The notes beneath the pieces are model-generated. The model worked only from the letters and a program-made list of their open reading frames with translations, searched no databases and was not told where the DNA came from. From contig CANMWN010000001.1 of assembly GCA_947501625.1 (NCBI GenBank), forward strand, positions 631,319 to 695,318: DNA of 64,000 bases, written 5' to 3'. Both the position numbers and the translations under genes were made by a program. This stretch comes from an uncultured Flavobacteriaceae bacterium. GTDB lineage: Bacteria > Bacteroidota > Bacteroidia > Flavobacteriales > Flavobacteriaceae. This document shows, piece after piece, positions 62,966 to 64,000 of this stretch; within the stretch, counting starts at the first letter, position 1; every line of letters starts with the position of its first letter.

Positions 62966-64000
62966 TTATTTAAAAGCATTTTCACCAGTAATATCTAAAC
63001 CAGTAATTAATAAATGAATGTCGTGTGTTCCTTCGTATGTAATAACACTCTCTAGGTTCATCATATGACGCATAATAGAATACTCACCAGAAATTCCCAT
63101 AGCACCAAGTACTTGCCTAGCTTCTCTAGCAATATTTAAAGCCATAGCAACATTATTACGCTTTGCCATAGATATTTGTGCAGAAGTTGCTTTACCTTCA
63201 TTTCTTAAAACACCTAATCTCCAAGTTAATAATTGAGCTTTAGTGATTTCAGTAATCATTTCAGCCAATTTCTTTTGTTGTAATTGAAAAGCGCCAATTG
63301 GTTTTCCAAACTGTTTACGTTCTTTAGAATACCTTAATGCTGTATCATAACAATCCATAGCAGCACCAATTGCTCCCCAAGCAATACCAAATCTTGCAGA
63401 ATCTAAACAACCTAATGGAGCGCCTAAACCAGATTTATTTGGTAATAAGTTTTCTTTTGGCACCTTTACATTGTCAAAAATTAGTTCGCCAGTTGCTGAA
63501 GCACGTAAAGACCATTTGTTGTGAGTTTCAGGAGTTGAAAAACCTTCCATTCCACGTTCTAAAACAAGACCATGAATACGACCTTCTTCGTTTTTAGCCC
63601 ACACTACAGCAATATCAGCAAATGGAGCATTAGATATCCACATTTTAGCACCGTTCAAGAGATAATGGTCTCCCATATCTTTATATTTAGTCTCCATACC
63701 TCCAGGATTTGAACCATGATTTGGCTCAGTTAATCCAAAGCATCCTATAAACTCTCCACTTGCTAATTTTGGTAAATATTTTTGTTTTTGTTCTTCATTT
63801 CCATATTTCCAAATAGGATACATTACCAATGATGATTGAACAGAAGCAGTTGAACGAACACCTGAATCTCCTCTTTCAATTTCTTGCATTATTAATCCAT
63901 AAGAAATTTGATCTAATCCTGCACCGCCATATTCTTCAGGTATATAAGGTCCAAAAGCACCAATTTCTGCCAAACCACTAATAATAGAATCAGGAAATTC
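62966..64000 (-). CDS. Acyl-CoA dehydrogenase, glutaryl-CoA dehydrogenase-like, N-terminus outside window
   Basis: 344 residues are visible; the reading frame continues past 64000 without an ATG, so the gene is cut at its 5' end. Acyl-CoA dehydrogenase flavoenzyme: YIPEEYGGAGLDQISYGLIMQEIERGDSG, CFGLTEPNHGSNPGGMET, ISNAPFADI, SARFGIAWGAIGAAMDCY, KQFGKPIGAFQLQQKKLAEM, and the catalytic Glu in ITYEGTHDIHLLITGLDITG. This pattern is closest to glutaryl-CoA dehydrogenase, which converts glutaryl-CoA to crotonyl-CoA in lysine breakdown; other short-chain substrates are possible. Confidence 0.92.
   Translation of the reverse strand, partial: EFPDSIISGLAEIGAFGPYIPEEYGGAGLDQISYGLIMQEIERGDSGVRSTASVQSSLVMYPIWKYGNEEQKQKYLPKLASGEFIGCFGLTEPNHGSNPGGMETKYKDMGDHYLLNGAKMWISNAPFADIAVVWAKNEEGRIHGLVLERGMEGFSTPETHNKWSLRASATGELIFDNVKVPKENLLPNKSGLGAPLGCLDSARFGIAWGAIGAAMDCYDTALRYSKERKQFGKPIGAFQLQQKKLAEMITEITKAQLLTWRLGVLRNEGKATSAQISMAKRNNVAMALNIAREARQVLGAMGISGEYSIMRHMMNLESVITYEGTHDIHLLITGLDITGENAFK

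Noticed and set aside
1-64000. tRNA, rRNA, CRISPR, prophage or transposase genes
   Set aside because: Looked for cloverleaf-like T-arm motifs, repeat-spacer arrays and transposase motifs by eye; none convincing.

Overview
The window reads as a chromosomal segment of a low-GC marine-type Flavobacteriaceae (phylum Bacteroidota). The evidence is the AT-rich sequence, promoters of the Bacteroidota type (TTG, then TAnnTTTG), several secreted proteins with a type IX secretion (T9SS) C-terminal sorting domain, TonB-dependent receptors, an ECF sigma/FecR/TonB unit, a DUF4175 protein and a GIN-domain protein. I found no tRNA, rRNA, CRISPR array, transposase or prophage gene. Most of it is ordinary core chromosome.

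Layout. 1-5.2 kb: C-terminally cut beta-propeller protein, dut, recA, a small T9SS cargo protein, an ElaA-like acetyltransferase and rpiB. 5.2-5.7 kb: a 500-base AT-rich gap with two perfect DnaA boxes and four copies of the near-box TTATTAACA, a candidate oriC. 5.7-21 kb: a small membrane protein, lipid kinase, rnr, a GIN protein, tatA, an SPFH protein, gltX, a DUF4175 giant, ybeY, then mnmG bracketed by three parS-like ParB sites, a methyltransferase and an OmpH-like lipoprotein. 21-31 kb: a lipoprotein metallopeptidase, ECF sigma/FecR/TonB receptor, holB, pgk, aldo-keto reductase, TIGR02757, trpS. 32-44.5 kb: plsC-like acyltransferase, hemolysin III, M1 aminopeptidase lipoprotein, alpha-2-macroglobulin lipoprotein and pbpC. 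44.5-47.4 kb: a LytTR response regulator and LytS-type kinase followed by a cluster of regulatory repeats and two small RNA genes. 47.4-64 kb: CYTH protein, PorZ-like protein, recO, TonB receptor, a 2241-residue T9SS protein, a T9SS M14 carboxypeptidase and a glutaryl-CoA dehydrogenase-like gene cut by the window end.

The most interesting element lies at 46.66-47.42 kb, just downstream of the LytTR pair. Three promoters each carry a 9-base site (ACCATTTAT or ACCATCTGT) that ends the same distance before the -7 box (start of -7 minus end of site = 54 in all three), with a second half-site 21 bases further upstream: the geometry of LytTR direct repeats. They drive an 81-residue ORF and two about 70-nt RNAs that share a 41-nt identical block and end in intrinsic terminators. 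The shared RNA core CTTTGGGGTT is complementary to AACCCCAA(A/G) directly before the start codons of the LytTR regulator itself, the 2241-residue T9SS protein and the M14 peptidase, which suggests a regulator/small-RNA feedback circuit controlling secreted proteins. The sites and complementarity are seen in the sequence; the function is inference.

The candidate oriC, the parS cluster about 11 kb away and the predominance of + strand genes to the right of 6 kb together suggest an origin-proximal window.
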